A stretch of 64,000 nucleotides of DNA from Gammaproteobacteria bacterium (GTDB lineage Bacteria; Pseudomonadota; Gammaproteobacteria; Coxiellales; Coxiellaceae). How positions within the stretch are numbered: position 1 is the stretch's first letter; each line of letters starts with the position of its first letter. The notes under the pieces were generated by a model. The model ran no database searches. It was not told the origin of the DNA and was given only the letters and a program-made list of their open reading frames with translations. The translations under genes and the position numbers were made by a program. The stretch covers positions 34,428-98,427 of the forward strand of contig JAHFRQ010000004.1 of NCBI GenBank assembly GCA_023266215.1. The letters are read 5' to 3'. This document shows, one piece after another, positions 29,619-39,351 of this stretch.

Positions 29619-30515
29619 CTATTCCTTGATTGCTTCAACGACGAACGCTGAGCAAAGAAACAAGCCTCGCCATCCAAGATTGTCGCGCTCTAGTTTAAGC
29701 GCCTCATCTCTGAATAATTCTTCATTTTCGCCCATTAAATAAGGCATAGCAGGATGATAGTGATACCAAAGCAGATTGATATCTTTGAAGCCGCATTTTT
29801 TAAATAATGCTGTAATTTCAAGTGGGTTGTGAAATTTTGACAGTATTGCATCATAACCGGGTGCTTCAGTGTTTTCATCATGCAGAATTCGTCTGGTAGG
29901 CTTGTTTATTTCAAGTTTCCCCTCCAAATCTGTTGCAACAATTTTTTTCAATGCGGGAGAAACCCCAGCTAGCAAATCGTCAAGAATAAATTCGTAGGTG
30001 TGTCGGTTGAATGTGAATAATGAAAAAAGTTTATTTCTAAATTCAATAAAAACAGAACCACCTTGCTTGATCATTGTTCTCATATTCATTAAGCATGCTT
30101 CGTCGTTTCGAACATGCGGCATGACGCCCATGGCCATCAGTGCATCATATTGACCATTTCGAAGTAGGGTAGCATAGGTGAGGGGATCTTGAATGTCACC
30201 CCAAATAATATCGTCTGGATTTAAGTCATTTCGTTTGAGTGTATCTTGAGATTTTTTAACCATTTTTTCGCTGATATCGAATCCAGATACCTCAATACCC
30301 GCTTTTGCTAACGTTAAAAGCGGCGTACCTTCGCCAACACCCACCTCAATTACTTTTTTGACATTTTTTTCAATAAACGAATTGAGCAATAGTTGTAGAC
30401 GAAAATAATTTGCAGGATAGGCATGTGAAGGATCGTTCAATAGTTCGCGCTCGTATTGTAGATGATAATTTGCTGCCGAGGCATCGTAGTGCTCAGAAAT
30501 AAAATCCCTTTTCAT
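29619..30515 (-). CDS. Class I SAM-dependent methyltransferase
   Basis: A 298-residue methyltransferase with motif I VIEVGVGEG at residues 55-63 and the acidic motif-II residue in GFDIS. A WGDIQDP segment is followed by ALMAMGVMPHV. GGAG lies nine bases before the ATG. It is the first gene of a two-gene - strand unit, with one base between its stop and the ATG of the DUF4910 gene, so the two are probably translated in concert. The acceptor is unknown. Confidence 0.78.
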   Translation of the reverse strand: MKRDFISEHYDASAANYHLQYERELLNDPSHAYPANYFRLQLLLNSFIEKNVKKVIEVGVGEGTPLLTLAKAGIEVSGFDISEKMVKKSQDTLKRNDLNPDDIIWGDIQDPLTYATLLRNGQYDALMAMGVMPHVRNDEACLMNMRTMIKQGGSVFIEFRNKLFSLFTFNRHTYEFILDDLLAGVSPALKKIVATDLEGKLEINKPTRRILHDENTEAPGYDAILSKFHNPLEITALFKKCGFKDINLLWYHYHPAMPYLMGENEELFRDEALKLERDNLGWRGLFLCSAFVVEAIKE

Positions 30516-30658
30516 AATTATCTACTCCATCTTTATTCAAAACTAGGGTAATATTATCCGAATGTGGTTTTAGTGTAAATACATATGTTTTGAGCAATGC
30601 TTCAGTATCTAGAGATGAAATTTTTACAAGGTCGTATGATTTACGCATAGGTATTTGA
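30516..30658. promoter_or_regulatory. Divergent intergenic region, candidate bidirectional promoter
   Basis: This is the longest gap in the window, between the - strand methyltransferase and the + strand acyltransferase. Promoters for both directions must lie here or within the genes. A TATGAT hexamer stands about 19 bases before the acyltransferase ATG, but no well-spaced -35 partner is apparent. I see no operator-like palindrome or hairpin. Confidence 0.3.
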
Positions 30659-32635
30659 ATGGAAAGCTGGACAAATCAAAATTATCGAAAAGACATAGAT
30701 GGCCTCAGAGCAATTTCAATTATTTTTGTAATATTTAATCATCTTAGGCTTCACTGTGTGCCAGGAGGATTTTTAGGAGTTGATATTTTTTTTGTGATTT
30801 CGGGGTATTTAATTACATCGCATATATCGCAAGGGATAGAAAAAAGGGATTTTAGCTTCAAAGTATTTTATCTAAAGCGAACAAAAAGAATATTGCCCGC
30901 TTTAATCACCGTTTTATTAACAACTTCGTTTGCGGCATATTTTCTGTTTGCGCCCAGTGATTTGAAGCGATTTTCTGGTTCTTTGTTGGCAGCGCTTGGT
31001 TTTTATTCAAATATATATTTTTGGAAAACAATCTCTGTTGGATACTTCTCACCCAACGCCATGAAAATGCCGTTATTACATACCTGGTCATTATCAATTG
31101 AAGAGCAATTCTACATAGTGTGGCCATTATTTTTGTACTTTGCATATCGACACTTCTGCAACAGGAGAGTTATTTTTTTTACTAGCGCGATTGCGGTGAG
31201 CTCAATGCTTTGTTATTTTTTATTGAGAGGGCATCCCGTGTTTGTATTTTATTTTCCTTTCACGAGAGCTTATGAGCTATTGATCGGCGCGTTGCTTGCT
31301 ATGAATTATGAAAAATTAAGACTACCCGAAAATAGAATAATTTTCCATTTATTGTCTCTTGTTGGGCTCGGGATGATTTTGTTCTCTGGATTGGTATTGC
31401 AGAAAGATGATTTTCCTGGGGTGAGTATCATGATACCATGTTTAGGAGCATTTTTACTTATATTGACAGGTAAAAAGCAGTATTCCATTGCGAATAGATT
31501 GTTATCAAATTCTATTTTGGTATTTGTTGGTTTGATTTCATACTCATTATATCTTTGGCATTGGCCCATTATTTCTTTTGCTTATTATTATGGGGTTTCG
31601 TTTAACTTTCAAAATGATCTACTTATTATTTTCATTAGTTTTTTGTTGTCGATTTTGACATGGAGATACATTGAACAACCTTTTAGATTTAAATTACAAT
31701 ACGGATCTTTTAAAATAAGAATTTTACTCTTGATGATGCTTATTCCAGAATTAACTTTTTCAGTGCTTGCTCACTACAATCCACAACTTGGGTTTAATAA
31801 AACACCAGATAAACTATTGAAAATAAGCAATGATTATTATGGATCTTTGAAAGAAGAATATGAATGCATGAACTCTGGCAATGCTAAACCGCTTCCTTCC
31901 GATAGTTTATGCTCAATTGGAAATCAGCATATTACAAAGAATAATGTTTTGATAGTGGGTGACTGCCATCTATTTTCATATGCTGGCATGCTTGATCAGA
32001 TGCTTTCAAATGCCAGCTTAAGAGGCTATGTTGTGACACAATCTAGCGATCCATTCTTACTGGGAAAAATTAGAACTCGTACTAACGCCAACGAAGCAGG
32101 TCGAAATATCGCTATTGCCCAACTAATTCAAGACCATCGTTTCAAATATGTTGTGTTAAGCGCATGGTGGAAAAACTATGGAGCTAACGAGCTTTCATCC
32201 GCCGATACTAACGATAAATCAAATTATGCTGTGCTGGGCTGGGGGCTGGATAATGCGATCAAATTGATTGAAAGTCGTTCTGCGACACCAGTGATTATTT
32301 TTGATTTCCCCCCTTTATATAATGTACCAAAAATTTGCGGACTGAGCAGGATTTCATTAAAGCATTGCTATAATAACTTGACATTTATTGAAAAAAAACA
32401 GCTTCAAACAAGAGAAATAATTTTGAATTTAAAGAAAAAATATAAGAATATCATTTTGATAGATCCTAGCAAAATAATTTGCGAACAATCTAGATGTGTT
32501 TCATCAATAAATGGGACACCTTTGTATTGGTCTGGTGGGCCAGACAGCCATCTTAATGCTGAAGGCTCGCAATTAATTGGAAGCTTGTATCTTAAAAAAT
32601 TTGGGAATCCATTTATATCTCAGGGGCAACATTAA
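30659..32635 (+). CDS. OafA/YrhL-type acyltransferase with C-terminal SGNH-like domain (Ser-to-Cys)
   Basis: A 658-residue inner-membrane O-acyltransferase. The N-terminal acyltransferase-3 domain (residues about 10-375) has RAISIIFVIFNHLR, GGFLGVDIFFVISGY and roughly ten hydrophobic helices. The C-terminal SGNH-like domain (about 420-655) should begin with G-D-S-H, but reads GDCH with C436 in place of the nucleophilic serine. The downstream DSHLN segment keeps the histidine. OafA-type enzymes acetylate or otherwise acylate O-antigen sugars on the periplasmic side. It is the first + strand gene after the - strand island. Confidence 0.85.
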   Translation: MESWTNQNYRKDIDGLRAISIIFVIFNHLRLHCVPGGFLGVDIFFVISGYLITSHISQGIEKRDFSFKVFYLKRTKRILPALITVLLTTSFAAYFLFAPSDLKRFSGSLLAALGFYSNIYFWKTISVGYFSPNAMKMPLLHTWSLSIEEQFYIVWPLFLYFAYRHFCNRRVIFFTSAIAVSSMLCYFLLRGHPVFVFYFPFTRAYELLIGALLAMNYEKLRLPENRIIFHLLSLVGLGMILFSGLVLQKDDFPGVSIMIPCLGAFLLILTGKKQYSIANRLLSNSILVFVGLISYSLYLWHWPIISFAYYYGVSFNFQNDLLIIFISFLLSILTWRYIEQPFRFKLQYGSFKIRILLLMMLIPELTFSVLAHYNPQLGFNKTPDKLLKISNDYYGSLKEEYECMNSGNAKPLPSDSLCSIGNQHITKNNVLIVGDCHLFSYAGMLDQMLSNASLRGYVVTQSSDPFLLGKIRTRTNANEAGRNIAIAQLIQDHRFKYVVLSAWWKNYGANELSSADTNDKSNYAVLGWGLDNAIKLIESRSATPVIIFDFPPLYNVPKICGLSRISLKHCYNNLTFIEKKQLQTREIILNLKKKYKNIILIDPSKIICEQSRCVSSINGTPLYWSGGPDSHLNAEGSQLIGSLYLKKFGNPFISQGQH

Positions 32636-32655
32636 ATTAAACTTGGGGAGTAAGC

Positions 32656-33579
32656 GTGTCTGCATTAATTATCGGCTACGGCTCCATCGGAAAAAAACAC
32701 GCTGAAATTTTATCTCGTTTGGGATCAACTGTGTCTGTGGTAACATCGCAAGCAATAGAAAATTATTTATGCTATAAAACGATTGAAGATGCATTCAAAA
32801 AAACTAATGTAGATTATGATTATATTATTATTGCTAATCCCACCTATATGCATTATCAAACACTGAAAACAATGGGTGATTTAGGTTTCCAGGGAATTAT
32901 TCTAGTCGAAAAACCACTGTTTTCTGAGCTTAAATTGCAAGGTTTTAGTTTGCAAAAAAATATTTATGTTGCCTATAATTTGCGTTTTCATGAATTATTT
33001 ACTTACTTAAAAAAATTACTAGAAGATGATCAGCTTATTTCATTTTCTGCGCAAGTGGGTTCTTATTTACCCAATTGGCGCAAAGAATCTGATTATAGAA
33101 ACAGTTATTCTGCTAAAAAAGAATGGGGCGGAGGCGTTTTAAGAGATCTCAGTCATGAATTAGATTATGTTTTATGGCTGTGTGGAGCGTGCATTGAAGT
33201 GACTGCCATGGGCGGTCATTTGAGCACATTAGACATTAATAGTGACGATATTTATTCTATATTAATGCGCTGTAAACAGTGCCCCCAAGTTAATATTCAA
33301 TTAGATTATTTGAATAAAATACCAATGCGTCAAATAATAATTCAAACTAAAAATCAACATAGTATTAATATAGATTTAATTTCTGGAAAATTAATTTTAA
33401 ATGGGGAGATTAAATTTCAAGTAGATGCAGCTATTCAAAAAACATATATTAAACAGCATGAATTACTGTTAAAGCAAGATTTTACTGATTTTTGTGATTA
33501 CACGCAGGGTATTGCAGTGGTGAAGTTGATAGAAACCATAGAGCAAGCTTGTGCTCAAAAAAAATGGATGAGTATATGA
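32656..33579 (+). CDS. Gfo/Idh/MocA-family oxidoreductase
   Basis: A 307-residue NAD(P)-dependent oxidoreductase with the nucleotide motif GYGSIG at residues 7-12. It has the family EKPL motif (near residue 89) and a GGVLRDLSHELDY segment that carries the conserved His of the substrate site. The GTG start follows a GGGGAG ribosome-binding site. It stands directly before the legF-like gene with a four-base overlap. Related proteins near PtmA/PtmB genes in flagellin-glycosylation loci are annotated PtmF-like. The sugar substrate is not known. Confidence 0.78.
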   Translation: MSALIIGYGSIGKKHAEILSRLGSTVSVVTSQAIENYLCYKTIEDAFKKTNVDYDYIIIANPTYMHYQTLKTMGDLGFQGIILVEKPLFSELKLQGFSLQKNIYVAYNLRFHELFTYLKKLLEDDQLISFSAQVGSYLPNWRKESDYRNSYSAKKEWGGGVLRDLSHELDYVLWLCGACIEVTAMGGHLSTLDINSDDIYSILMRCKQCPQVNIQLDYLNKIPMRQIIIQTKNQHSINIDLISGKLILNGEIKFQVDAAIQKTYIKQHELLLKQDFTDFCDYTQGIAVVKLIETIEQACAQKKWMSI

Positions 33580-34283
33580 AAGTATTATGTACGATTTGCG
33601 CGCGTGGTGGATCAAAAGGCGTTAAAAATAAAAATTTGATTTCTTTATGTGGCAAACCTTTAATTGCGCATACTATTTTACAAGCAAAGAAATCAAAATT
33701 ATTTGATGCGATTACGGTCAGTAGTGATTCTAAAAAAATTTTATCAGTGGCTAAAAAATGGGGTGCTGATTATTTAATTGATCGCCCAATAGCAATGGCT
33801 ACATCAACTGCTGCTAAATTACCAGCCATTCAACATGCGGTGAGTCAGTCTGAGCGCCTCGCCAAAAATAAATTTGATATGATTATTGACCTAGATGCAA
33901 CGGCGCCATTGCGAACAGTAGATGATATAAAAAAGTCGTTTAAGTTATTGTTAAAAAATAAAAAAGCATCGAATTTAATTACGGGTTGCAGAGCTCGAAA
34001 ATCACCTTATTTTAATATGGTTGAGATTGCTAAATATGGCTTTGTTCAATTAAGTAAGGCCACGCTTAAAAAAGTGGTTAGAAGGCAGGATACCCCTCCT
34101 TGCTATGATATGAACGCCTCTATTTACATTTGGTATCGAAATGCCTTGTTTCGCAATATTTCTGTTGTGTCTGACCGTACGCTCTTGTATGTTATGCCTG
34201 AAGCGCGTTCGGTTGATATTGATACACCGCTGGATTTAGAGTTTGTACGATTATTGGCAAAAAGTCGCAGGGATTTGAAGTAG
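33576..34283 (+). CDS. legF: CMP-legionaminic acid synthetase-like cytidylyltransferase
   Basis: A 235-residue CMP-sugar synthetase with the CTP motif ARGGSKGVKNKN (residues 9-20) and LDATAPLRTVDDI near residue 105. It lacks the PseF-specific features of the gene at 16811 and resembles PtmB/LegF. The ATG at 33576 overlaps the upstream stop (ATGA) and is preferred to the start 27 bases earlier. It would activate the LegI product with CTP. The ptmA-like gene follows immediately, as in ptm loci. Confidence 0.8.
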   Translation: MKVLCTICARGGSKGVKNKNLISLCGKPLIAHTILQAKKSKLFDAITVSSDSKKILSVAKKWGADYLIDRPIAMATSTAAKLPAIQHAVSQSERLAKNKFDMIIDLDATAPLRTVDDIKKSFKLLLKNKKASNLITGCRARKSPYFNMVEIAKYGFVQLSKATLKKVVRRQDTPPCYDMNASIYIWYRNALFRNISVVSDRTLLYVMPEARSVDIDTPLDLEFVRLLAKSRRDLK

Positions 34284-35105
34284 ATGGAGCGGTACAAAAA
34301 CCTTTTTAGATTAGATGGAAAAGTTGCTATTGTAACCGGTGCTGCGGGCATCTTGGGCTCCGAATTTTGCACAGCATTGGGCGAAATGGGTGCACAAGTA
34401 GCTTGCTTAGATTCTGATACAGAAAATTTAAAAAAACTCGAAATCAAAATTATAAAAAATACTTATAAAAATAATTTTATTTTTATACAATGCGATGTTG
34501 CAGATCCTCTATCTGTTCAACAATCAGTTGAAAAAGTAGCGAAGCATTTTTCACGAATTGATATTTTGCTTAACAATGCAGCGACAAAATCTAAAGATAT
34601 AAGAGCATTTTTTACCCCTTTTTCTGATTATTCACTCGATCTTTGGCGCGAAATTATGTCTGTTAATTTAGACGGCATGTTTTTAATGGCCCAGGCTGTT
34701 GGAAAATATATGATTACGCGAAAGCAGGGCGCCATTATTCAAACAGCCTCGCTTTATAGTTTGCTGGGCCCCGATCAACGCATTTACAAAGGCTCGGATT
34801 ATTTGGGTGGCGAAATTAATACCCCGGCCGTTTATACGGCTTCAAAAGCGGGTGTGATTGGCTTAACAAAACACTTAGCTGCACAGTGGGGTGAGTGTGG
34901 GATTCGCGTTAATGCGCTTTGCCCGGGTGGTGTTTCAAGCGGACAAAACAATGAATTCAATCAACAATATTCTGCACGCGTTCCAATGGGAAGAATGGCA
35001 GAAAAAATTGATATTGTGGGACCAATGTTGTTTTTAGCCAGTGACGCAGCGCAATATATGACAGGACAAGTGCTGTATGCAGACGGTGGTGTGTCAGCTT
35101 GGTAA
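34284..35105 (+). CDS. SDR oxidoreductase, PtmA-like
   Basis: A 273-residue classical SDR with TGAAGILG at residues 18-25 and a YTASKAG active-site segment. The C-terminus is GQVLYADGG. The placement directly after the legF-like gene and the sequence pattern (RLDGKVAIVTGAAGILG) match PtmA of flagellin/legionaminic-acid loci. It probably acts on a nonulosonic-acid intermediate or substituent. No gap separates it from the upstream stop. Confidence 0.75.
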   Translation: MERYKNLFRLDGKVAIVTGAAGILGSEFCTALGEMGAQVACLDSDTENLKKLEIKIIKNTYKNNFIFIQCDVADPLSVQQSVEKVAKHFSRIDILLNNAATKSKDIRAFFTPFSDYSLDLWREIMSVNLDGMFLMAQAVGKYMITRKQGAIIQTASLYSLLGPDQRIYKGSDYLGGEINTPAVYTASKAGVIGLTKHLAAQWGECGIRVNALCPGGVSSGQNNEFNQQYSARVPMGRMAEKIDIVGPMLFLASDAAQYMTGQVLYADGGVSAW

Positions 35106-35121
35106 TTTTTAGGAGAAAAGA

Positions 35122-36471
35122 ATGTTAACCCGATGCGCGAAGCGTTTTGTTAATGTTATAAAAACAAAGGGCATCATTGAAGCGCTGACTCGAGTGATTC
35201 GTCGCGTGGCTGCTGTACTGCTCGCATTAATTATAATTTTAATATGGCCATTTAAAAAAATTAGGCTTATCAGATTAATATCCTCTAGAATTGGTCATTA
35301 TGCACAAAATACTCACATGCTCTTGTGTGCACTAAAATACAATACGTTCCCGGAAGAAAAAAATTGCGTTCATTTCTATTATATCCAAACTCACGTTCCT
35401 GTTTGCAATGTATTTTTACACAAAATGTGGTCGAGGGTTATTCGAATTTTGCCTTCCTGGGGCGCATTTTGGGGGCATGTTGATTATTTGTTGAGAATCA
35501 CCTTGAGAAAACGTTATCAGACGCCGTTTAAAAAAAGATTTGAAGATTTCGTAGGTGCGCTTGATATGTTTGGTTATTGCAGAAAAGATAGAAATCAATT
35601 CCTTTCTTTTTCAAAAGAAGAAGAAACGATGGGAGAGGAACTAAAAATCAAACTTGGAATACCTGCCGACAAGCTATTTGTTTGTCTTTTAGTTAGAGAT
35701 ACCGCTTACACGAAAACTATTTTTCCGGATTCTGTATGGGACAACGAAAATTTTAGACACGCGGATATCAAAAGCTATATTCCCGCTATTGAATTTTTAA
35801 TACAGAATGGGTTTTATGTCGTCAGAATGGGAAAGCTTGTGGAAAATGCTTTGGATATCGGAGATGCAAGATTGATAGATTATGCGAATCACCCAGTTAA
35901 GTCTGATTTTATGGATATCTATTTAAGCGCACATTGTTTTTTCTTTATTAGTACTCCATGCGGGTTGGATGACGTTCCACGCATTTTTAACCGCCCCACG
36001 GTTGCAACGAATGCCATTCTTTTTCAGGAAAAATGCTATACACCATGGACTTTTCTGATACCAAAAAACATCATGTCTATGAAAACGCAGGTCCTTGTTT
36101 CTTATCAAGAGCAATATCAGGACTATAAACATTTCATTCTTTCTGGAAAATATACTAACCTCCGAGATCCAATAATGGAAGCGTGGAAAAGAAAAGGCTG
36201 GTTTTTTATTGATAACACGCCAGACGAATTGCTAGCGGTGGTAAAAGAAGCGTTAGATTATATGACACATTCTGTGACCGAAACATTTGAAATCAAAGAT
36301 TTGCAATTACAGTTCTGGAAAAGCTATCCAACCGAATTGCCCTCAGCAGAGGCAAGTTATGAAAATGTAATAATGCGAATCTCACCTTACTTTCTAAAAA
36401 AGCATTATAATCTTTTAAATCAATCCATGGATGAGATTTATTGTGAAGCCGAGATAACTCAAAATGTATAA
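35122..36471 (+). CDS. TIGR04372-family putative glycosyltransferase (copy 2)
   Basis: A 449-residue protein of the same family as the genes at 7269 and 36464. A hydrophobic stretch spans residues about 29-45. Family landmarks are SRIGHYAQNT near 55-64, VRDTAYT, FRHADIKSY, VVRMGKL, IDYANHPVKSDFMDIYLSAH and ISTPCGLD. It differs from copy 1 in having an extended N-terminus. It overlaps copy 3 by eight bases, so the two are a tandem pair. The sugar donor is unknown. Confidence 0.7.
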   Translation: MLTRCAKRFVNVIKTKGIIEALTRVIRRVAAVLLALIIILIWPFKKIRLIRLISSRIGHYAQNTHMLLCALKYNTFPEEKNCVHFYYIQTHVPVCNVFLHKMWSRVIRILPSWGAFWGHVDYLLRITLRKRYQTPFKKRFEDFVGALDMFGYCRKDRNQFLSFSKEEETMGEELKIKLGIPADKLFVCLLVRDTAYTKTIFPDSVWDNENFRHADIKSYIPAIEFLIQNGFYVVRMGKLVENALDIGDARLIDYANHPVKSDFMDIYLSAHCFFFISTPCGLDDVPRIFNRPTVATNAILFQEKCYTPWTFLIPKNIMSMKTQVLVSYQEQYQDYKHFILSGKYTNLRDPIMEAWKRKGWFFIDNTPDELLAVVKEALDYMTHSVTETFEIKDLQLQFWKSYPTELPSAEASYENVIMRISPYFLKKHYNLLNQSMDEIYCEAEITQNV

Positions 36472-37741
36472 AAGAAGGCCATTATTAAGACGTGCTTTTA
36501 GCTTGGGGGTAAGAATAGCGAGAGGATTGCCTGCGACACCATTTTTTTTGATGTCATTACCATTTACATTGTTTTTAATCCTGCTATTTCCATTTGTAAA
36601 AATCAAGTTTATTAGATTATGTTCAAATAGAATTGGGCATTATGCGATGAATACCGAGCTATTGTTATGTTATTTGGATGATATTAAATTAAATGAAAAG
36701 CGAACAAAATATTTTTTTTATTTGTTAAATAGCCCCATATGCAATACCCAGCTTCATGCAATGTGGAAAAGGGTAATTCCCATTCTATCATCGAGAAAAA
36801 TTATTTTTCATTCAAGTAATACCCTACAATTTATTTTTAGAGATTGCTATAAAAATAATGAGTTAAAAAATTTTGAAGTTGCATCTGGAAACAGGGATAT
36901 CAGAGGATATTTTAAAAAGTATAGGCCACATTTATTTTTTGAAAAAATTGAACTTGAAAACGGCTCAGACTTGTTATTAAAATTAGGAATTCCAGTTGGT
37001 TCAAAGTATGTATGTCTATACGCGCGGGATTCTGCTTATCTGAACAAACAGTTTCCTGAAAAAGATTGGTCTTACCATGATTATCGAGATTGCGATATCC
37101 AAAATTTTTTGGAAGCCGCGCTATTTTTAGCAAATAAGGGATATTATGTTGTTCGAATGGGAAAAGTAGTTGCCAAACCCTTTGATATGCCACATCCAAA
37201 AATAATTGATTATGCATGCTCTCAGTTGCGTTCGGACTTTGCTGATATTTATTTAACTGCGCATTGCGAGTTTTTTATATCCACTTCTGCAGGCCTCGAT
37301 GGCGTCGCGCAAATTTTTCGAAAACCGGTATTGTGTGTTAATGTGGCTCCATTTAAGCATCAATTACAGTATTGGTACCCTTGCGAACTATTTATCACAA
37401 AAAAAATTTTTGATAATGCTAAAGATTGTTTTGTAAAGTTAAGCGATATTGAGAGCAAGATCGAAAATGTGAGCAGTATACAGGAAAAATTTTATTCTTG
37501 TGGTTGGAGTGTGGTTGAGAATAATCAAAAAGAAATATTAGAGGCAGTTTGTGAAATGGAGTTACATATTTCTAAAAAAAGTTCAGAGACAATAAGCAAT
37601 CCATTTTGGTCTTTATTGCGGAACACAATTCCTTTATCAGTAGTACCAGATCGCGATTTATTAAGATCCTGTCCTGAAAAATGCTACGTCAGAATGGGCG
37701 AAAAGTTTTGGAATGATAATCAATGTTTATTTACAGAGTAA
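36464..37741 (+). CDS. TIGR04372-family putative glycosyltransferase (copy 3)
   Basis: A 425-residue paralog with a predicted membrane anchor at residues about 27-45, SNRIGHYAMNTE at 54-65, ARDSAYL, YHDYRDCDI, VVRMGKV, IIDYACSQLRSDFADIYLTAH and ISTSAGLD. It is closer to copy 1 than to copy 2 in its middle segments. It starts within the end of copy 2, so coupled translation is likely. It probably transfers one residue of the glycan repeat. Confidence 0.7.
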   Translation: MYKRRPLLRRAFSLGVRIARGLPATPFFLMSLPFTLFLILLFPFVKIKFIRLCSNRIGHYAMNTELLLCYLDDIKLNEKRTKYFFYLLNSPICNTQLHAMWKRVIPILSSRKIIFHSSNTLQFIFRDCYKNNELKNFEVASGNRDIRGYFKKYRPHLFFEKIELENGSDLLLKLGIPVGSKYVCLYARDSAYLNKQFPEKDWSYHDYRDCDIQNFLEAALFLANKGYYVVRMGKVVAKPFDMPHPKIIDYACSQLRSDFADIYLTAHCEFFISTSAGLDGVAQIFRKPVLCVNVAPFKHQLQYWYPCELFITKKIFDNAKDCFVKLSDIESKIENVSSIQEKFYSCGWSVVENNQKEILEAVCEMELHISKKSSETISNPFWSLLRNTIPLSVVPDRDLLRSCPEKCYVRMGEKFWNDNQCLFTE

Positions 37742-37768
37742 TGACATGATAGCAAAAAGGAGCATGTA

Positions 37769-39307
37769 ATGAGCACGATAATGGACGCGGATTTAATTGT
37801 CAAAAATAAGATTATCAATTTTGCTGACTTACACAAGATCATTTCTAAAACCGCCAGAATAGTTCAATCGCATGGTGTTTTTGATTTACTCCACATTGGA
37901 CATATTAAGCATTTTCAAGCCGCAAAAAAGCAGGGTGATATCTTGGTCGTCACTGTCACGCCTGACCGATTTGTGAATAAGGGACCGAACCGCCCTAGAT
38001 TTACTGAAAAATTACGCGCAGAAGCTATCGCTGCATTAGATTGTGTTGACTATGTTATTATTAATCATTGGGCAACTGCTGTTGAGGCAATTGCGCTTAT
38101 TAAACCTACAGTTTATGCAAAGGGCGACGAATATCAAGATAGCGAGAATGACATTACAGGAAAAATTAACGAGGAATCAGAAGCAGTCAGAAAAATTGGC
38201 GGAAAAATTGTGTTCACCAATGAAATTACTTTTAGTTCTTCTGAATTATTAAACGAATTTTTTTCGCCATTTCCAGCAGATGTAATTAACTACCTTAATA
38301 ATTTTAAAAAAAAATATAGTTTTCAAAATATTTCTGCTTATCTAGAAAAATCAAAAAATTTAAAAGTATTGTTAATCGGCGAGTCTATTATTGATGCTTA
38401 CCGTTTTACAGAAGTAATTGGAAAATCAGGAAAAGAGCCAACGCTGGTTGCAAAATACAAGCACCATGAATTATATGCTGGCGGCATCTTGGCTATGGCA
38501 AATCACCTCGGCGATTTTTGTGCGGAAATAACCTGTTTAACTTATCTTGGTGAAAATAAAGAACATGAAGATTTAATTAAAAACAGTATGGCAAAAAATG
38601 TAACATTAGAGACAATTTATAAAAAAAACTCACCTACCATTGTAAAGACGAGATTTTTAGATGAATATTTAAAGCAAAAATTATTTGAGGAATATGAAAT
38701 TAATGATGATTATCTAGAAAAAAATCAGCAGACTGAATTGATTGATAAAATGGATAAGTTGTTAAAAAACCATGATTTGGTTATTGTTGCAGATTACGGT
38801 CATGGTTTGTTAGATGAAAAGGTAATTGAGCATATAGCACTTAATGCGAAATACTTGGCGGTTAATACGCAAGCCAATGCCGGAAACAACGGTTTTAATT
38901 TTATTTCAAAATACAAGAAAGCAGATTATGTGGTGGTTGCATCAAGGGAATTACAACTCAATTATCGTCAAAAACATTTATCAGTTTCAGAGCAATTAAA
39001 TCGTCTAGTATCAGATCATGATTATGATTGCGCCATGATAACCAACGGCAAAGACGGTGCTTATGTTTCTCAAAAATTTGAACCGATTTGCAACGTTCCT
39101 GCATTTGCAACAAGCATTATTGATCGCGTAGGTGCAGGCGATGCTGTTTTAGCTATTTCTAGCTTATATGCCTATCATCGGGCGCCAGCTGATTTGATTG
39201 GGTTTATTGGAAATGTCGCAGGTGCGGAAGCAGTGAATATTATGGGCAATAAAACTGGGATTAATAAAGTAGGTTTTATGAAGCATATTGCTTGTTTATT
39301 AAAGTAA
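37769..39307 (+). CDS. Cytidylyltransferase-PfkB kinase fusion, HldE-like with reversed domain order
   Basis: A 512-residue two-domain protein. The N-terminal nucleotidyltransferase domain (about residues 25-165) has the HIGH motif at 42-45 and GVFDLLHIGH. The C-terminal PfkB-family kinase (about 190-510) has the GAGD catalytic motif at 455-458. Classical HldE has kinase first and adenylyltransferase last, so the order here is reversed. Such a protein could phosphorylate and activate a sugar such as a heptose; the SIS isomerase at 1665 is a possible partner. AAGGAG precedes the ATG. Confidence 0.8.
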   Translation: MSTIMDADLIVKNKIINFADLHKIISKTARIVQSHGVFDLLHIGHIKHFQAAKKQGDILVVTVTPDRFVNKGPNRPRFTEKLRAEAIAALDCVDYVIINHWATAVEAIALIKPTVYAKGDEYQDSENDITGKINEESEAVRKIGGKIVFTNEITFSSSELLNEFFSPFPADVINYLNNFKKKYSFQNISAYLEKSKNLKVLLIGESIIDAYRFTEVIGKSGKEPTLVAKYKHHELYAGGILAMANHLGDFCAEITCLTYLGENKEHEDLIKNSMAKNVTLETIYKKNSPTIVKTRFLDEYLKQKLFEEYEINDDYLEKNQQTELIDKMDKLLKNHDLVIVADYGHGLLDEKVIEHIALNAKYLAVNTQANAGNNGFNFISKYKKADYVVVASRELQLNYRQKHLSVSEQLNRLVSDHDYDCAMITNGKDGAYVSQKFEPICNVPAFATSIIDRVGAGDAVLAISSLYAYHRAPADLIGFIGNVAGAEAVNIMGNKTGINKVGFMKHIACLLK

Positions 39308-39351
39308 TGAGGATAAAATAACTTTATTTGTATATAAATTTAGCATCTAAG

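Noticed and set aside
29618..29677. N-terminal extension of the DUF4910 gene
   Set aside because: It lies inside the end of the - strand methyltransferase; AAGGA before the ATG at 29617 supports the shorter form.
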